This document shows, piece after piece, positions 24,519-36,580 of a stretch of DNA of 64,000 nt. The stretch lies in the NCBI GenBank assembly GCA_948567375.1, contig OX419756.1, positions 49,366,333 through 49,430,332 of the forward strand. Direction: 5' to 3'. Made by a program: the position numbers and the translations under genes. Origin of the DNA: Lunularia cruciata. Its lineage: Eukaryota > Streptophyta > Marchantiopsida > Lunulariales > Lunulariaceae. Under the pieces are notes generated by a model, which had not been told where the DNA came from, did no database searches, and saw nothing but the letters and a program-made list of their open reading frames with translations. Position 1 is the first letter of the stretch; every line of letters starts with the position of its first letter.

Positions 24519-27500
24519 AGTTGCACTTCTTCGTCTTCCGTTGCTTCAAAGTTCTACCAAGAAATCACACCTCCGGCATGCACCTGTCACTGTCACTATC
24601 ACCCCACCTTCGCGCGTATGAGCCGCCAATTTTGAAACGGCCCCTTCTTGAATTTCTTGCCCCGACGAAAGGTTGTTAGACTGTCTTTGCCTTGAGTTGA
24701 GCTCCCCCTGAGCCGAAGACAATTTACTTTGTATTGTATGCTGACACGGCATTTCAGAGTACTTTGCCTTATGACCCAAAGTCACTTTACTTCGGGTTTC
24801 ACCCCGAAGACAATTTTCTTTGTCTTCTTCGGCCATACAGGCGCAATCCGACTTCTCTATACACTTCTTCTCCTTTATTTTGGAAAAAAACTAAAAATGT
24901 GGGCACCACAATGCCACCTTTAAATAGTGAAGCAAATGACAGTTCTAACTACTATACCATTTCCTAACAACCTTTTTAACCTACAAATCCAAAATGAAAA
25001 ACCACCTCTTCATATCTATCTCTTCAAATCTCAAAATTGTTACTACTCCAATCCGATGTTTACTTCTTCCTTGGCTTCCAATTCCAAAGTAACTTCACTT
25101 ACTACTCTATCCTCAGGTTTCATAACTCCTAATTCCTCTACCAATTCTAACACTTCTCCTTCCTGATCTATAATTTCTATCACAAGTAATCCTTCTAAAT
25201 CTCTACCTCTCGACCCACTCTTCTCTAACATCTCCATTGGTAACTCCAAAGATATCTACACTCTTATGTCATCTACTTTGGGTTTTTCTCTCACATCCTT
25301 CCAAATTTTATCTATCTCCAGCTTCACTAAATCTAATCTAATCGTGATATTATCTTCTACTTCTAATATCTTCCTATCTACATGAGTTTTGAGACTTATA
25401 AGCAAGGCATTCAAATCTTTATCCTTTGCATTTCTCCTCCTTGTCTCCTGCACCAACAACTTCAACTCATGCAATCTTGTCTCTTCAATTTTCACGCTAG
25501 CTTCTATACTCAGCATTGCGTTCATCTTTGTCACAATCTCCTTCAATGGCTCAAGTCTCATTCTTCTCTCACGTTCTCAATCTGCAAGCCAATCTTCTTT
25601 GTAAATCGCCAATTTTGCCTCAAACTTGGCTTTCATTGTCTCCTTCTCCTTTTGCACAATCTTCTCCTCCAGATTACGGAGTAACTCTCTTAGTCTTTCT
25701 TCTTCTCTATATCTCACCGTCAACTCCCTTTGCCAGAGTTGCTTCTTCTCCTCCACACTCTCCATCATCCTATCAAGCTCTTGCTCCTTCTCTGCTACCC
25801 TTGCCATAGCATGAATAATCTCAAGTCACAAATCAGCAAATTGTTGTTTCAAGATGTCATTATCCGCTACTTGTCTTTCTCTTGCTATGTCATTTTGCTC
25901 TATTATTCTCTCTCTACTTCCCACTTCCTTCTTCAAGTTCTTGATCACTTGACTCTATACTACTACATCTACTTGTAGTACTTCTCTCTCCTCCTCACCT
26001 CAGATTACACTCTTCTTCAATTCTGAGTTCTCTTCCTCTAATCTCGCTAACACTTGCAACACAGTTTTCACCTCCGGACATTTTGATTGCATCTCCTTCT
26101 TCTTGTGCTCCAACTTTACTAACAACGGGCACACAATCTCCTACAAATACTCCACTCCTTCACTCGAGGTTACCTTGACTTGCGGACTTGTATACTTCTT
26201 CACCTCTTCTTCTCTTGATACTTGTCTTCTCAATTGCCTTATGGAAATGGATTCTTTGCTCCCCAAACTTCCACTCTCCACTTCTCTTACCTTACTCAGT
26301 CCCGCTTCATATTTTGCCTTCCTTCTGGAATGGACTCCTCGTTGAATAGTCACCCTTTTCTCCTCTTGCTCTGGAACCTTGTCTTGGATTCTCAGGTCAC
26401 CTCCTTCTATCTTCTCCATTGTTACTTCCTCCACTTTGGGTACCGACTGCATCTCCACTCTATCATCATTGTCGCTACTTGTGTCCCCACTCTGTAGTGT
26501 GAACTCAGGTTCTTCCTCCTTCTCCTAGTCTTCCTCCTTGCACTTGGCCTCTCCTTCCGACTCTTTGCTTGATGATGCAATTACCACCAAATCTCTCCTT
26601 GGGTTCACCTTTCTAGCTTTCCGAGGTCTGGCCACCACTACTTCTTCTTCTTCTCCTTGTGGACTCCTCTTCTTTGACTTTGGAGTGTTTACCTTCACCT
26701 GCACGCTCTGCTCTGTCTATGCATAGTACTCATCGCTGCAAGATGTATTGCTGCTCATTTGCATCAACATCTCTCCTTAAATTAGGATGGAAGTGTGACA
26801 CCATCTTGTGTCTCTCTGCCGCATTGAGCAAGTTTAGCTCCAGATAGAAATGGGCTGCAAATGGCACAATGTAATGTGGAGGCGACTTGTCTTGCAAATT
26901 CCACACCATCTGTCTTGCACGTTGATGAAAACCCTTTGCCCAATTGATTGGCTCTCCTGCAAACATCTTGTAGAAGAACACCGCTTGATGTTTCATCACG
27001 TAGGTCGTTCTCTTTGGCTTCAAGATTGCCATTAGTGCACTTACAATACCACTCCTCATAGGATCTTTATAGCTCTCCACTTTGTAGCCATTCTTTGTGC
27101 ACTTTGAGGAGAAGGCATCTCTCACTTCTTGGGTTTCTTCAGCTACTTCTCCCTTCCCCAAGAACATGGTACCATGCTCTGCGCATGCCTCTCTTCCGAG
27201 TACTAATCTCCAATCCAACTCTATCCATCAAGCCAGATTCCTTTGTTCTCTTCTTCCTTGGGGTCATCGAGACATCTACTCTTGATGATCTCAGTCATGA
27301 AACCTAGAAAGCTAACGTTCCAATTCCATGCCAAGAATGTGATCCAAAGCTTGCTCAAGACCTTGATTCTTGCAATCACATCTAGCCTCCAAATCACATG
27401 ATTTCTCACTACAAAATTTAGAGTTCTTCCCACCTCCCATCTTTCTCTCTTCCACTCTAGGTTGGGAGCTATTCTTCCTACTGATTCTTGGACTAACTCT

Positions 27501-29314
27501 CTTGACTTCCTCTTGACACACTAGCACATCTTTGACTATACTTCCCTTCCCATGATCTCCCGCATGATGACTTCTTAATGGCAATGGAAAATTACTTGTC
27601 ATTGCTTTGTCTCTAGCCCAAATTTTATAGTGGTGTGCCTTCTTTGTTTTTCTTTCCAAGAAATCACACCTCTTGCATGCTCTTGTCACTATCAATTTTC
27701 CCTCATGCGTATGATCACCATTTTTGTAAGCGGTACCTTCTTGAATGTCTCATTCCAAAGGAAAGTTGTTACACTGTCCTCACCTCGGGTTGAGCACTCC
27801 CAAGCCAAAGTCTCCTAACTTTGGGTTGTATGTTGACAAGGCAATTCCAAGTACCTCGCCTTCTGACACGAAGTCACTTTACCTTGGGTTATAACCCGAG
27901 AACACCTTTCTTTGCCTTCTTGTGCCATACATGCACAATTCAACTTCTTTTGTACACTTCTTCTTCACAAATAAGATAAACCTTGATAGTACAAAGATCG
28001 TGACTTCAGAGTAAGGCGCAAGGAGTGTTGCCTGAAGAGGAAGACAAATGCCGAGTTGATGACAAGAAATGTGAAAAAGTGGAGTATCTATCAAAAATTG
28101 TGTGCCCTTGTTGGTGTTCCTACAGCAAAAGAAAGTAGAGATGGTAAGTGCTAATCTCAATGTGCACAATGAGTTGGCAGCAATAAAGAATTGGAGTGTG
28201 GAAACCTTGTTGTTAAGAAGTAAGCTAACAAGAGTGGAGATGGAAGCCGGAGAGCTTTGGGTTGAGGAGATTCTTTGGAGTAAGGACTCTAAAGTAATGA
28301 GGGAGGATTTAGTAAATTGTTGCATGGAGGCAAAGGAGATGACAATATTGGTTGCAGTGTTGAAGGAAGAAATTGTTGATGTGCAAGTAGAGTTAATACA
28401 CTTGAAGGCAAGTATAGCGGTAATGGAGCAGGAGTTGGAAAGTCTTAAGAAGAAGGCCATTGAGAAAGGTCAATCCTGGTAGAGGGAGTTAGCCAAGTGT
28501 GGTAGAGAGGAAGATCAGTTCTACGGATTGGTGAAGGTGGTAGAGGAGAAAATTACTTGAATCAAAAGGAGAGGGAGGCAATGAAGGCTGAATTTAAAGA
28601 TGAGCTTCAGATGTATCAAAATGAATTGGAGGAAGAAAGGAAGAAGGAGAGGCTCAAGATCACAAAAGAAGCCTATGATGTATCAGGGTAGTAAATGAAA
28701 TCAAGGCAATGGTAAGCACAGAGGTTGAAGGTAAATTGGAAGAAGCCAGATTGCACGAGTTGAAATTGTTGGTGCAAGAGACACACAAGAGAAAGGCAAA
28801 GGACACGGAGTTGAACAATTTATTAATTTGTCTACGAGAACAAGTAGATAGGAAGATGTTAGAAGTGGGAGACAATATATGTCTCAGATTGGATCTTGTT
28901 AGGATTGAGTTAGACATACTTTGTAGTGAAGTACAAGAAGTAAGAAGACCTAAAGTAACAGAAGTAGGAGTGCAAGTGTCTTTGGAGGTGTCATCTAAGG
29001 CATTAGTGAAGAGTGGGTCGGGAGGAAAAGAGTTAGATAGATTACCTACTAGTGCAATTGTAGTTTGTAGTGAAGACATTGTAGAAATAGAAGAGTTAGG
29101 AGTAGAATTAAATAGACCCAAAGATGGAGAAATTCTTGAACGAACATTGGGTTTAAAAGCCAAAGTTGAAGTTGAGGTTGACATCAGATCAAAGTAATAA
29201 TAGTTTTGAGATTTGATGAGGCAGATATGAAGAGGTGTATTGTCATTTTGAATCTGCATGTTAGAAGAGTTGTTGTAGAACGGTATAGTTGTTAGTAACT
29301 AACAATTTCTTTAC

Positions 29315-29323
29315 TATATAAAG
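29315..29323 (+). promoter_or_regulatory. TATA box in the 3' region of X1
   Basis: TATATAAAG is preceded by non-coding sequence after the end of the X1 gene and followed by about 770 bp to the element end. It is the clearest TATA box of the downstream type in family X. Confidence 0.5.
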
Positions 29324-30096
29324 AGGGCATTTGATGTGTTATGTTGTTCCTTATTCCAAATTTATGAAGATAGATAAAGCAAACTGTTGATTTCAATGCT
29401 CGTCGTTTGAGCTTGATTTTGAGTATCAACATTGTGTGTGTATTTGTGAGTGTTGGGAGAAATCTGAAGTGCAAGTTAGTGTGTTTGTTGGATGTTAGAT
29501 TCCACAGCCTTTATCTTCATTTTGTTTCTTTGATCCTGAGTGAAGTGCAATCGGAGCAATGCCTTGACAAATTTGAGAGAAATTGTAGTGTTGGTAGTAT
29601 TCTGCAGTTGTGAGTGCAACACTTAGTTGATGTGAAGCAATTTCAATCAAGGAAGTTGTGCCTTCAGTGGAAGGATAGAACACAATTTTGAGGTGAAGTC
29701 ATTTTGCTAAGAATTGCCGTCTTTGGGAGAATCTGAATCATCACAATCAAGATTTGTTTGGACATAATTTGCTATGTTGTGATTATGAGGGTGTGAATAA
29801 TTTACAAAAGAACTTTTGTTCAATTGGATCTTTTTGTAACTTATTTTTTATGGAATTTAACAATTCCAATAGGTTATCAATCTTTTCAAAATTTACATAT
29901 TTGTGACAAGTTTTCAAGATTGCATGCTTGTTACTCTCTTCTGGGTGTGGTTTCTACCCAAAGACTAAAAAAGAACTTAAGAAGAACCACATTGGTGAGA
30001 GTTGCTTCATATTTGACCAATTCTAAATTGTATCTTTGCGGGAACAAACTTTACTTACCTGATTACCGCAAAAGTGATATTTGTTGGGTTGTCACA

Positions 30097-30163
30097 CCCC
30101 ATTCAAGTGTCCTAATGTGAGTTTCTATTCTCCTATTTCTCTCCTTGGTCTCGGTCTTTTACA
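30097..30163 (+). repeat. H2 5' LTR remnant
   Basis: The sequence matches the last 67 bp of the H2 3' LTR and of the H1 LTRs, through CTCCTATTTCTCTCCTTGGT and TCTTTTACA. X1 ends directly to its left. Confidence 0.88.
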
Positions 30164-30434
30164 TTAGTATTAGAGCAGGAATGGGATGGATGGAATTTAT
30201 AGACCACCAAATCCACTTCCACCAAACCATTAGGATTTTTGTATCTAAGTACTACTCAAACATCATTTCACACAATTCATCACCTCATACTTTGGACAAG
30301 ATTTTTTGCACATAATCACCATATCTGAGGAACCCTTGGTACTTCCAGTTGTAACTTATGGAGAATGGTAGATGTGCTACTTCTATGTGTTAATAAATTA
30401 GATAGATTAGGGGTGGCATGATAGAGTAGCAACC

Positions 30435-33400
30435 ATGGCGGCAATACCCAATGTTATCTTTGCTATGCAATAACAAATTGAGCACCTTACTTGATTGTTG
30501 GATGAAGGAAATCTTTGATGACAAGAGCACGTAGAGAGAGTACCAATTTGAAAAGGAGAAGATCAAATCTGATTCCCTAAACCCAAGGTAGTTGAAGGTA
30601 AGAATCTCTTGGGTACAGTGGAGAATTTTATGTTTGACTATGGATGTTATTTTGAAGCTACCAATCTACAAGATGAGCAAAAACAAATTCTCTTGGCTTC
30701 TAGCCAATTGGATGGAGTATCAAAGCTATAGTGGAGATTTTGAGTGGAGCGAGCTAAACAACAAATTGTTACACCAATCTTGATGGGGTAGAATTCAAGA
30801 GTGCAATAATTAGTTGGTTCCAAACTATAAATGCCACATGAGTTGCACGGGATTGGTTGGCAGAGTTGAAACAGATTGGCTCTGTAAGAAGTTACATCAC
30901 GTAATTCCAAAACACCATCATGCAAATTCTTGATATATTGGGAGGTGAAGCTCTGGATCAATTTGTGAGGGCTTGAAGTCAAGAACCAAATTAGAGGTAA
31001 CCATGCAAGAGCCACAACACTTGGAGGAAGCCATGCGGTTGGCCAAATGTTTTGATTCCTTGGTTGCAACAACTTGATCTTGACCTTGACCTCCACAAAA
31101 CCTACCAATACACTACACACGAGTGGAGGAGCCGGTACCAATGGAGATTGATGCCATTCAATGGAGACCTCTTGGCACTATAGATAGAGAGAATTGTGGC
31201 AAAATGGTGGATATTTTTATTGTCACCACTTGGGAGATCGCATTGTTGAATGTCCACTCAAGAATAAATGACCTTGACAAGTTGCCCAGATGGAGTTTGT
31301 GGAGCGGAATGATCAAGAAAATAAGGAATCCCAATAGGAGATTTTGACAACTACTAGGAGCTTAGTTAGTTCCAATGGGATTGAAGGCTCGACCTATGCA
31401 AAGTTTGCTTCACTTGCAAGGTAGCCCCGATTAGATATCTAATTGGGGTTGTAGGATTTTGGTTGATTTTGGAAGTTCAAAGAATTGCATGTCTATGCAA
31501 ATAGCAAAGGAATTGGGTATTCCTATCAAGCCAGTAATTGGAAGTAGATTGATGATGGTGGATGGTAGAAAAGATTATGCATTCCGTACCTTGCATCCTC
31601 TTACCTTCAAGATTGGGAAGGATTATTTGGAGTGTATGAGGTTTGTAATGGTACCTCTACACTATGATGTCATTCTAGGACTACCTTGGCTTGAACATCA
31701 TAAGGTTTAATTTGATTGGACCCAATGACAAATTCAAGTACAGCACCAAGGTAGTAATTTTTTATTAGGTTGTCTGATACTTCTGAGTAAGACACCTAAA
31801 AATAGTTAGTCCTAAGTTGGGAAGTTTGTTGAGAAGGTAGCCATGGAGCAAGCTTTGAAGAAAGATGAGTCCCTAGATGGGAATTTTGTTAATAAAGCAG
31901 CCATAGAGCAAGCTTTGGAGGAAGATAAGTCTATTATTTTGGTGTAGATCAAGCTGATTGCACAAGGAAAATTTGAAGAAGGCCAAGAGCCTCATCAAGC
32001 AATGGTTGATTAGATAGTTTAGGAGTTTGTGGACATGTTTCCAAATGATCTACCAAAAGGATTACCCTCCGATTGTGGTATGCCCTTCAAGATTGAGTTA
32101 TTACCAGGGAGTACTCTTGTGAGTAGACCAATCTATTGGCTCTCACCAAAGGAGTTGGAAAGAGTTGTGGACAACACTTATTGATTTGTTGGAGAAAGAC
32201 TTCATATGACATAGCACCTCTTCTTGGGGAGCATCGGTACTATTTGTTCCAAAGAAGGATGGAGGACTTCATTTTTATATTGATTATCATGGGTTTAATA
32301 AGCAAACCATGAAGAATGCATATCTCTTGCCTTGGATCAATGACTTGCTTGATCAATTGAGTGGAGCATGATACTTTTCCAAGTTTGATCTTTGTACAGG
32401 CTATTGGCAAATCCTCATTGATAGGGAGGATGTGCAAAAGACTACCTTTTGCACAAGGTATGGGTATTTTGAGTGGAGAGTTCTACCTTTCAGGTTCACT
32501 AATGCTCCAGTATTCTTCATGGATTAGATGCATTGAGTGTTGGATGGACTATTGGATCGGTACATGGTGGTGTTCTTGGATGATATCTTAATCTATAGTA
32601 AGATAGAGGCATAACATGTGAATTATGTGCAAGAAGTCCTAAGACGACTATGACAATGGAAATTTTATTGTAAGAAGTCAAAATGTGCCTTTTGGCAGAA
32701 GGAAGTTACCTTCTTGGGTCATAAGATCTCATTAGAGGGGATCAAGATGGAAGAGGAGAAAATCAAGGCCATTACTAATTGGCCTACTCCAAAGGATGTT
32801 ATAGAAGTATAGGCATTTAATGTATTGGCCAATTTTTACCAACGGTTCATCCATTATTATGCTCATGTGGCTGCACCATTGACTAATCTCTTAGAGAAGA
32901 ACTCGAGCTTCCAATGGACCACCAAGCACAAAGAAGCATGTGTCTTCAAGGCTCATTCATCAACCATATGATACTCATCACCTTGTGTGGTTGATTTTGA
33001 TGCTTCTAACTTTGCAATTGGAGTCATGTTGCAACAAGAATTCCCAAATGGACTACATCCCATTACCTTTGTGTCTCACCAACTAAATATGATCGGAAGA
33101 AATTACTTTGCTCAAGATCAAGAACAACTTGCAATGGTATATGCCACCAAGGTATGGAGGCATTATCTCTTGGGGAAACATTATCACCTGGGCAAGTTTT
33201 GGCTTGCTTTGTCCATGGCCTATCAACCTCAAACTGATGGACAAACCAAACATGCAACTCATACCTTGGAGGATATGTTGCATGCCTTTGTCAATGTCCA
33301 CCATACCAATTGGGATGAATGTCTTGCAGCTGCAGAATTTGCCTACAATAATTCCAAACAAGCAAGCACCGGATTTTCTCCTTTCTTTCTCAATTTGGCC

Positions 33401-34015
33401 AAGATCTGCTTGTTCCAAATTCTCTTCTTGCTCCTCTTCTATCTCAATTCCCTCATACTTCAACCTTCTTGACCACCATATCCCAATCTCTCCAACAAGC
33501 CAAATCTCATCTCCTTGTTGCTCATAATCGTCAAAAACAATATGCAGACCACCATCATCATGATCTCACCTTTAAAGTTGGTGATAAAGTCATGCTATCC
33601 TCTAGTTACCTACGCCTCCCACATTAAACCCAAGTTTGTAAACTTGCCCCTAATTGGATAGGACCCTTTGATGTCACCCAAATCATCTCTCTTGTTGCTT
33701 ATCGACTTGCCTTACCTTGTCAAATGTGCATCCACCCTGTCTTCCACATTTCCAAGTTAAAACCCTTTGTTCCTATCCATCTTCCTTTCCTCTTGTGACC
33801 AACCTCCTCCTCCTCTTTTCCCTATCAATGATCATGAGGAGTAGAAAGTTGATTGTATCCTTGCATGTCGCCACATTTAACAAGGATGCTGACAACATAC
33901 GGAGTACAAGGTCCTTTGGAAAGGGTATTCCCTTCATGATGCCACATGGGAACCTCTTTCTCACCTCTAGAATGCATAAAAGGCCATCTAGGAATTTGAA
34001 GCTTCAATGGCAACA
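30435..34015 (+). pseudogene. gag-pol: H2 gag-pol region (fossil)
   Basis: Domains in order on the plus strand: gag from the ATG at 30435; a region corresponding to the H1 zinc knuckle near 31190; protease near 31440-31710 (VDFGSSKNCMSMQ); RT near 32200-32820 ([11 protein letters not shown]-like, VFLDDILIYS); RNase H near 32820-33180 (FDASNFAIGVMLQQ); the C-terminal part of integrase near 33190-33700 (YQPQTDGQT, AEFAYNNSKQASTGFSPF); and a chromodomain-like end near 33820-34015. It is broken in many places. Confidence 0.86.
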
Positions 34016-34190
34016 ATGACATCACCAACTAGCGATGGGGGAATATGTAACACTATGGAGTTTAGCGACGTAGTTAGTAAGGCTAACAAAGTAGAGAATA
34101 AGCCAAATTACCCCAAAATATTCTAGAAGCATCTAGAAAGCTTCTTGAGAAGCTTCTCAATTAACTTAACTTGCACTTCAAGCAGGTAGC

Positions 34191-34203
34191 TTCTAGAAGC
34201 TTC
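34191..34203 (+). promoter_or_regulatory. Heat-shock-element-like array in the H2 LTR
   Basis: TTCTAGAAGCTTC is three perfect alternating units TTC-nn-GAA-nn-TTC, the binding pattern of heat-shock factors. Further GAA/TTC clusters lie at 34120-34160 and 34230-34268, upstream of the TATA box at 34287. Confidence 0.6.
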
Positions 34204-34286
34204 AAACTAGTTTAGCTTGCACGCCAAGTAAGCGGCTTCTAGAAGGAAGCTTCTTGAGAAGCTTCTCAAGGGCCTTGTATGTTACC

Positions 34287-34294
34287 TATAAATA
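34287..34294 (+). promoter_or_regulatory. TATA box of the H2 LTR
   Basis: TATAAATA sits within CCTATAAATACC, downstream of the GAA/TTC arrays and about 105 bp before the LTR end. The same box in H1 is at 56689-56696 on the minus strand. Confidence 0.6.
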
Positions 34295-34398
34295 CCATAG
34301 CCAAAGCTCATGCTAGGCATTTGGAGTTTTCTCACATTCAAGTGTCCCAATGTGAATTTCCATTCTCCTATTTCTCTCCTTGGTCTTGGTCTTTTACA

Positions 34399-36580
34399 TA
34401 GGGTAATAACAAGCAACCTAACATATCATCGTAACATACACTCTTGGTATACTAGTCATCACTTCCAGCATTACCAAGGAAAAATATACATCACTCCTAG
34501 AAGAAAATAACCTAAGTGCAATTCCCGCACACCAATCCAAATCAATTGGGCATACAAACAAGCATGCAAGCACAAAGAGGATCCAATCACAAGAATTTAG
34601 CAACAAACCTCTATGCTTTTTGTTGGAATTGAGCTTTAGAGCCCTCTTGCTCTATCATCAAGCTAATTTCAACTTGTACTCCAATATGTACTTCAGCCTT
34701 CAACCAACTTGTACTCCAAGTGGGGTAATCTTATGTTTTTTTATTGAGGAAAATTGTATGTAACCCAGATGAGCAAAACTTTCTCTATGTGACTTTTATC
34801 ATAGTGTTCTAGGATTCAATGGAAAGCTTGTAAGGTAAGCTTTCCAATGATATAAATAAAGCCACAATTTGATCACTAAAGCTCCCTTGATAGCACTAAA
34901 GCTTGGCTAATTTTCTATAGTTTTCATCCTAATTTTGAAATCCCTAATTTAGGGTTTGCTCCTAGTTTTGGGTAGCTTTCTCCAAATTTTTGGGTCAAAG
35001 GTGCACTTAATCCTCAAAATAACTCTAGCAACCTAAAATCCTCAACCATAGACATAAAAATAGGAAAATTGACACTCAATCATGATAAAAAATAGAAATG
35101 CTTTATCAAACTTATGACAATATTTTTAGTGAAGTTTGTTGCATCAGCTCTCACTCTCCATACACTCAAAGTCAACCAAACATTTCAAAATAGCTATTGT
35201 GCCCTTGTCTAAACCTTTTTATAGTTTAGTACCCTAATCCAACTCCAAACTCTAGATATGGATCAATTTGTGAGTTGGGCTAACTTGTGAGCTATACAGA
35301 CCCAAGTATGCTTGATCCAAGACCCTGAATTGTCTATTTAAAGAATTCATACAAAACCTTTGCATATAATTGCAAACCCTAGCCACAAAAAATACTAGAA
35401 ATTTTTACAAGGTGATTCTGACCACAACTTTAGGAGTGACCAAATCTTCAAACTTGATTAGTATCTCATCTCCAACTCCTCACTTCCCAAAGCTCCAACT
35501 TCAATTGGCCAAATTTGATTTAAGATTAATCAAAACCTAAAATTTGAGCTCAACAATACAAGAACTCTGTCAACTCTTGAAAAAAACTGACAGATCATAA
35601 AGCTATCTCTTGAAGCTCTTTGAATCACCTATTTTGTGCTTATGGATATGAATTCTACCCCCCTTGATTCAATCAATCATATCTCCCAAAGAATTGGCTC
35701 AAATCACTTGATTCTAGTCTCCAAATTATACCTTGTTATCTCCTCTCTCCAACTGTGGTCTTGTATCCTCAAATGCCTTCCCCAAACTCCTTTGATGGTC
35801 CAAAAATCCCTGGCTTCTCCCCTTGGAACCCAATCTCATGAAATTTTGTCATTTAGCCTCTTCTTTTTGACAAGTGGACCCCATAACTCCACCTTGAATC
35901 TCATAAGCAAAATTGAGCCATTCTCCATCTACAAGAGCACATAGATTGTCAAGTCCTTGAATTTCTTGTAATAAGCACTATAAGGACAATGGGATGTGGG
36001 TTTTCCATCATCGACTTTGTGAAAACTGCCCCAAAATGTGCCACCATCCAGTCTCATAAGCCATCATGGTGTAGAATCTAAAGCTTGATGAGAAAAGGAT
36101 TTAAAAGTGGCAGATCAGAAGCATGGTACATCTCCTGCTCAATTGCTCTCTCTCTGACGCATTGCCTCCATGCTTTGCTGCAAATCTTCACTCTCAAAGT
36201 CCTCCTCCCACTTGAGACTCCTCCAACTAAAACACACCTCCCTTGCAACTCTCCACCACCTATGTACATAAGTGCACTTAAAAAAGACAAGACCATAATC
36301 CATGTGGCCAATCATATACATGTACATAGATTGCTCACATCGCAATAACTCAACCATGGGACCCATTCCATCTTTACGGATATAAACCACACCAATTTAC
36401 TTTCTCATGGGCTACACAAACCACAACATGACACTATGAGACGCTATTAAAATCAACATGGGATAATCAACACTATTATTATTATGTAGGGGAGGATGAA
36501 TTGGTCTTTGCAATGTAGGATATACCTTGATATGTGCAATCATTTCTAATTCCCTATTATATTTATTTGGAATTAGCAAG
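34399..36580. other. AT-rich intergenic DNA without a recognisable gene
   Basis: I see no coding region, RNA gene or element end that I can support here. Sequence texture (long runs of short, stop-broken frames) suggests old, unrecognisable repeat DNA. The first bases after 34398 would hold the right target duplication of H2, but its left partner is outside the window. Confidence 0.6.

Larger units (their letters stand above)
21123..24910 (-). mobile_element. X3: full-length family X element, best preserved copy
   Basis: Both ends are intact (TGTGACAACCC at 21123; 5' end TGTGGTGCCCACATTTTT reading leftward from 24910) and are flanked by ATGCC at 21118-21122 and 24911-24915. The length of 3788 bp gives the family's reference size. 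Parts on the minus strand are a 5' non-coding region of about 440 bp with TATA motif, one coding region of about 2.5 kb, and about 830 bp of 3' region with a second TATA-like motif. The ends form only a short imperfect inverted pair, and there is no long direct repeat. No reverse transcriptase, integrase or known transposase is visible. Confidence 0.87.
20455..27975 (-). mobile_element. X2: family X element, minus strand, with X3 inside
   Basis: X2 runs on the minus strand, with its 3' end at 20455 (a slightly altered TGTGACAACCC edge) and its 5' end near 27975, where the terminal two dozen bases are not recognisable. X3 splits it into 20455-21122 and 24911-27975, with a perfect ATGCC duplication around X3. 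Without X3 the unit is about 3.7 kb. The right part holds the X coding region (conserved WNWN-type domain near 27200-27430, coiled coil near 25250-26100) and a TATA motif near 27624. The coding region is broken in several places. Confidence 0.83.
19715..30096 (+). mobile_element. X1: outer family X element, split by X2
   Basis: The X1 coding sequence occupies 19715-20454 and resumes near 27976, running to the conserved 3' terminal block that ends at 30096. X2 lies between the two parts; some X sequence is missing at the junctions, so the event was not a clean insertion or was altered later. The left end was separated by G2 and is outside the window. The right part has a long coiled-coil stretch (about 28100-29195), a clear TATA box TATATAAAG at 29315-29323, and about 770 bp to the end. 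At 30097 the sequence continues as the tail of an H2 LTR, so X1 inserted into that LTR. It is a broken fossil. Confidence 0.83.
30097..34398 (+). mobile_element. H2: chromovirus (Ty3/gypsy with chromodomain), old copy
   Basis: H2 keeps the last 67 bp of its 5' LTR (30097-30163, ending TCTTTTACA), a degenerate initiator-tRNA-Met primer site (30165-30179), a decayed gag-pol region, a purine tract, and a 3' LTR (34046-34398). The rest of the 5' LTR was displaced by X1, so H2 is the oldest visible layer of the left nest. At 4.3 kb the remaining body is shorter than H1 (5.65 kb). It is a heavily broken fossil on the plus strand. Confidence 0.88.
34046..34398 (+). repeat. H2 3' LTR
   Basis: This 353-bp LTR starts TGTAACACTATGG right after a purine tract (GATGGGGGAATA) and ends TCTTTTACA. 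It contains GAA/TTC palindromic arrays upstream of a TATAAATA box (34287-34294), the same arrangement as in the H1 LTRs. Confidence 0.9.

Noticed and set aside
21123-24910. Family X as an ordinary DNA transposon (hAT, CACTA, Mutator)
   Set aside because: Target duplications are 5 bp, ends are TG...CA with only a short imperfect inverted match, and no transposase motif is present. 8-bp, 3-bp or 9-bp duplications would be expected for those groups.
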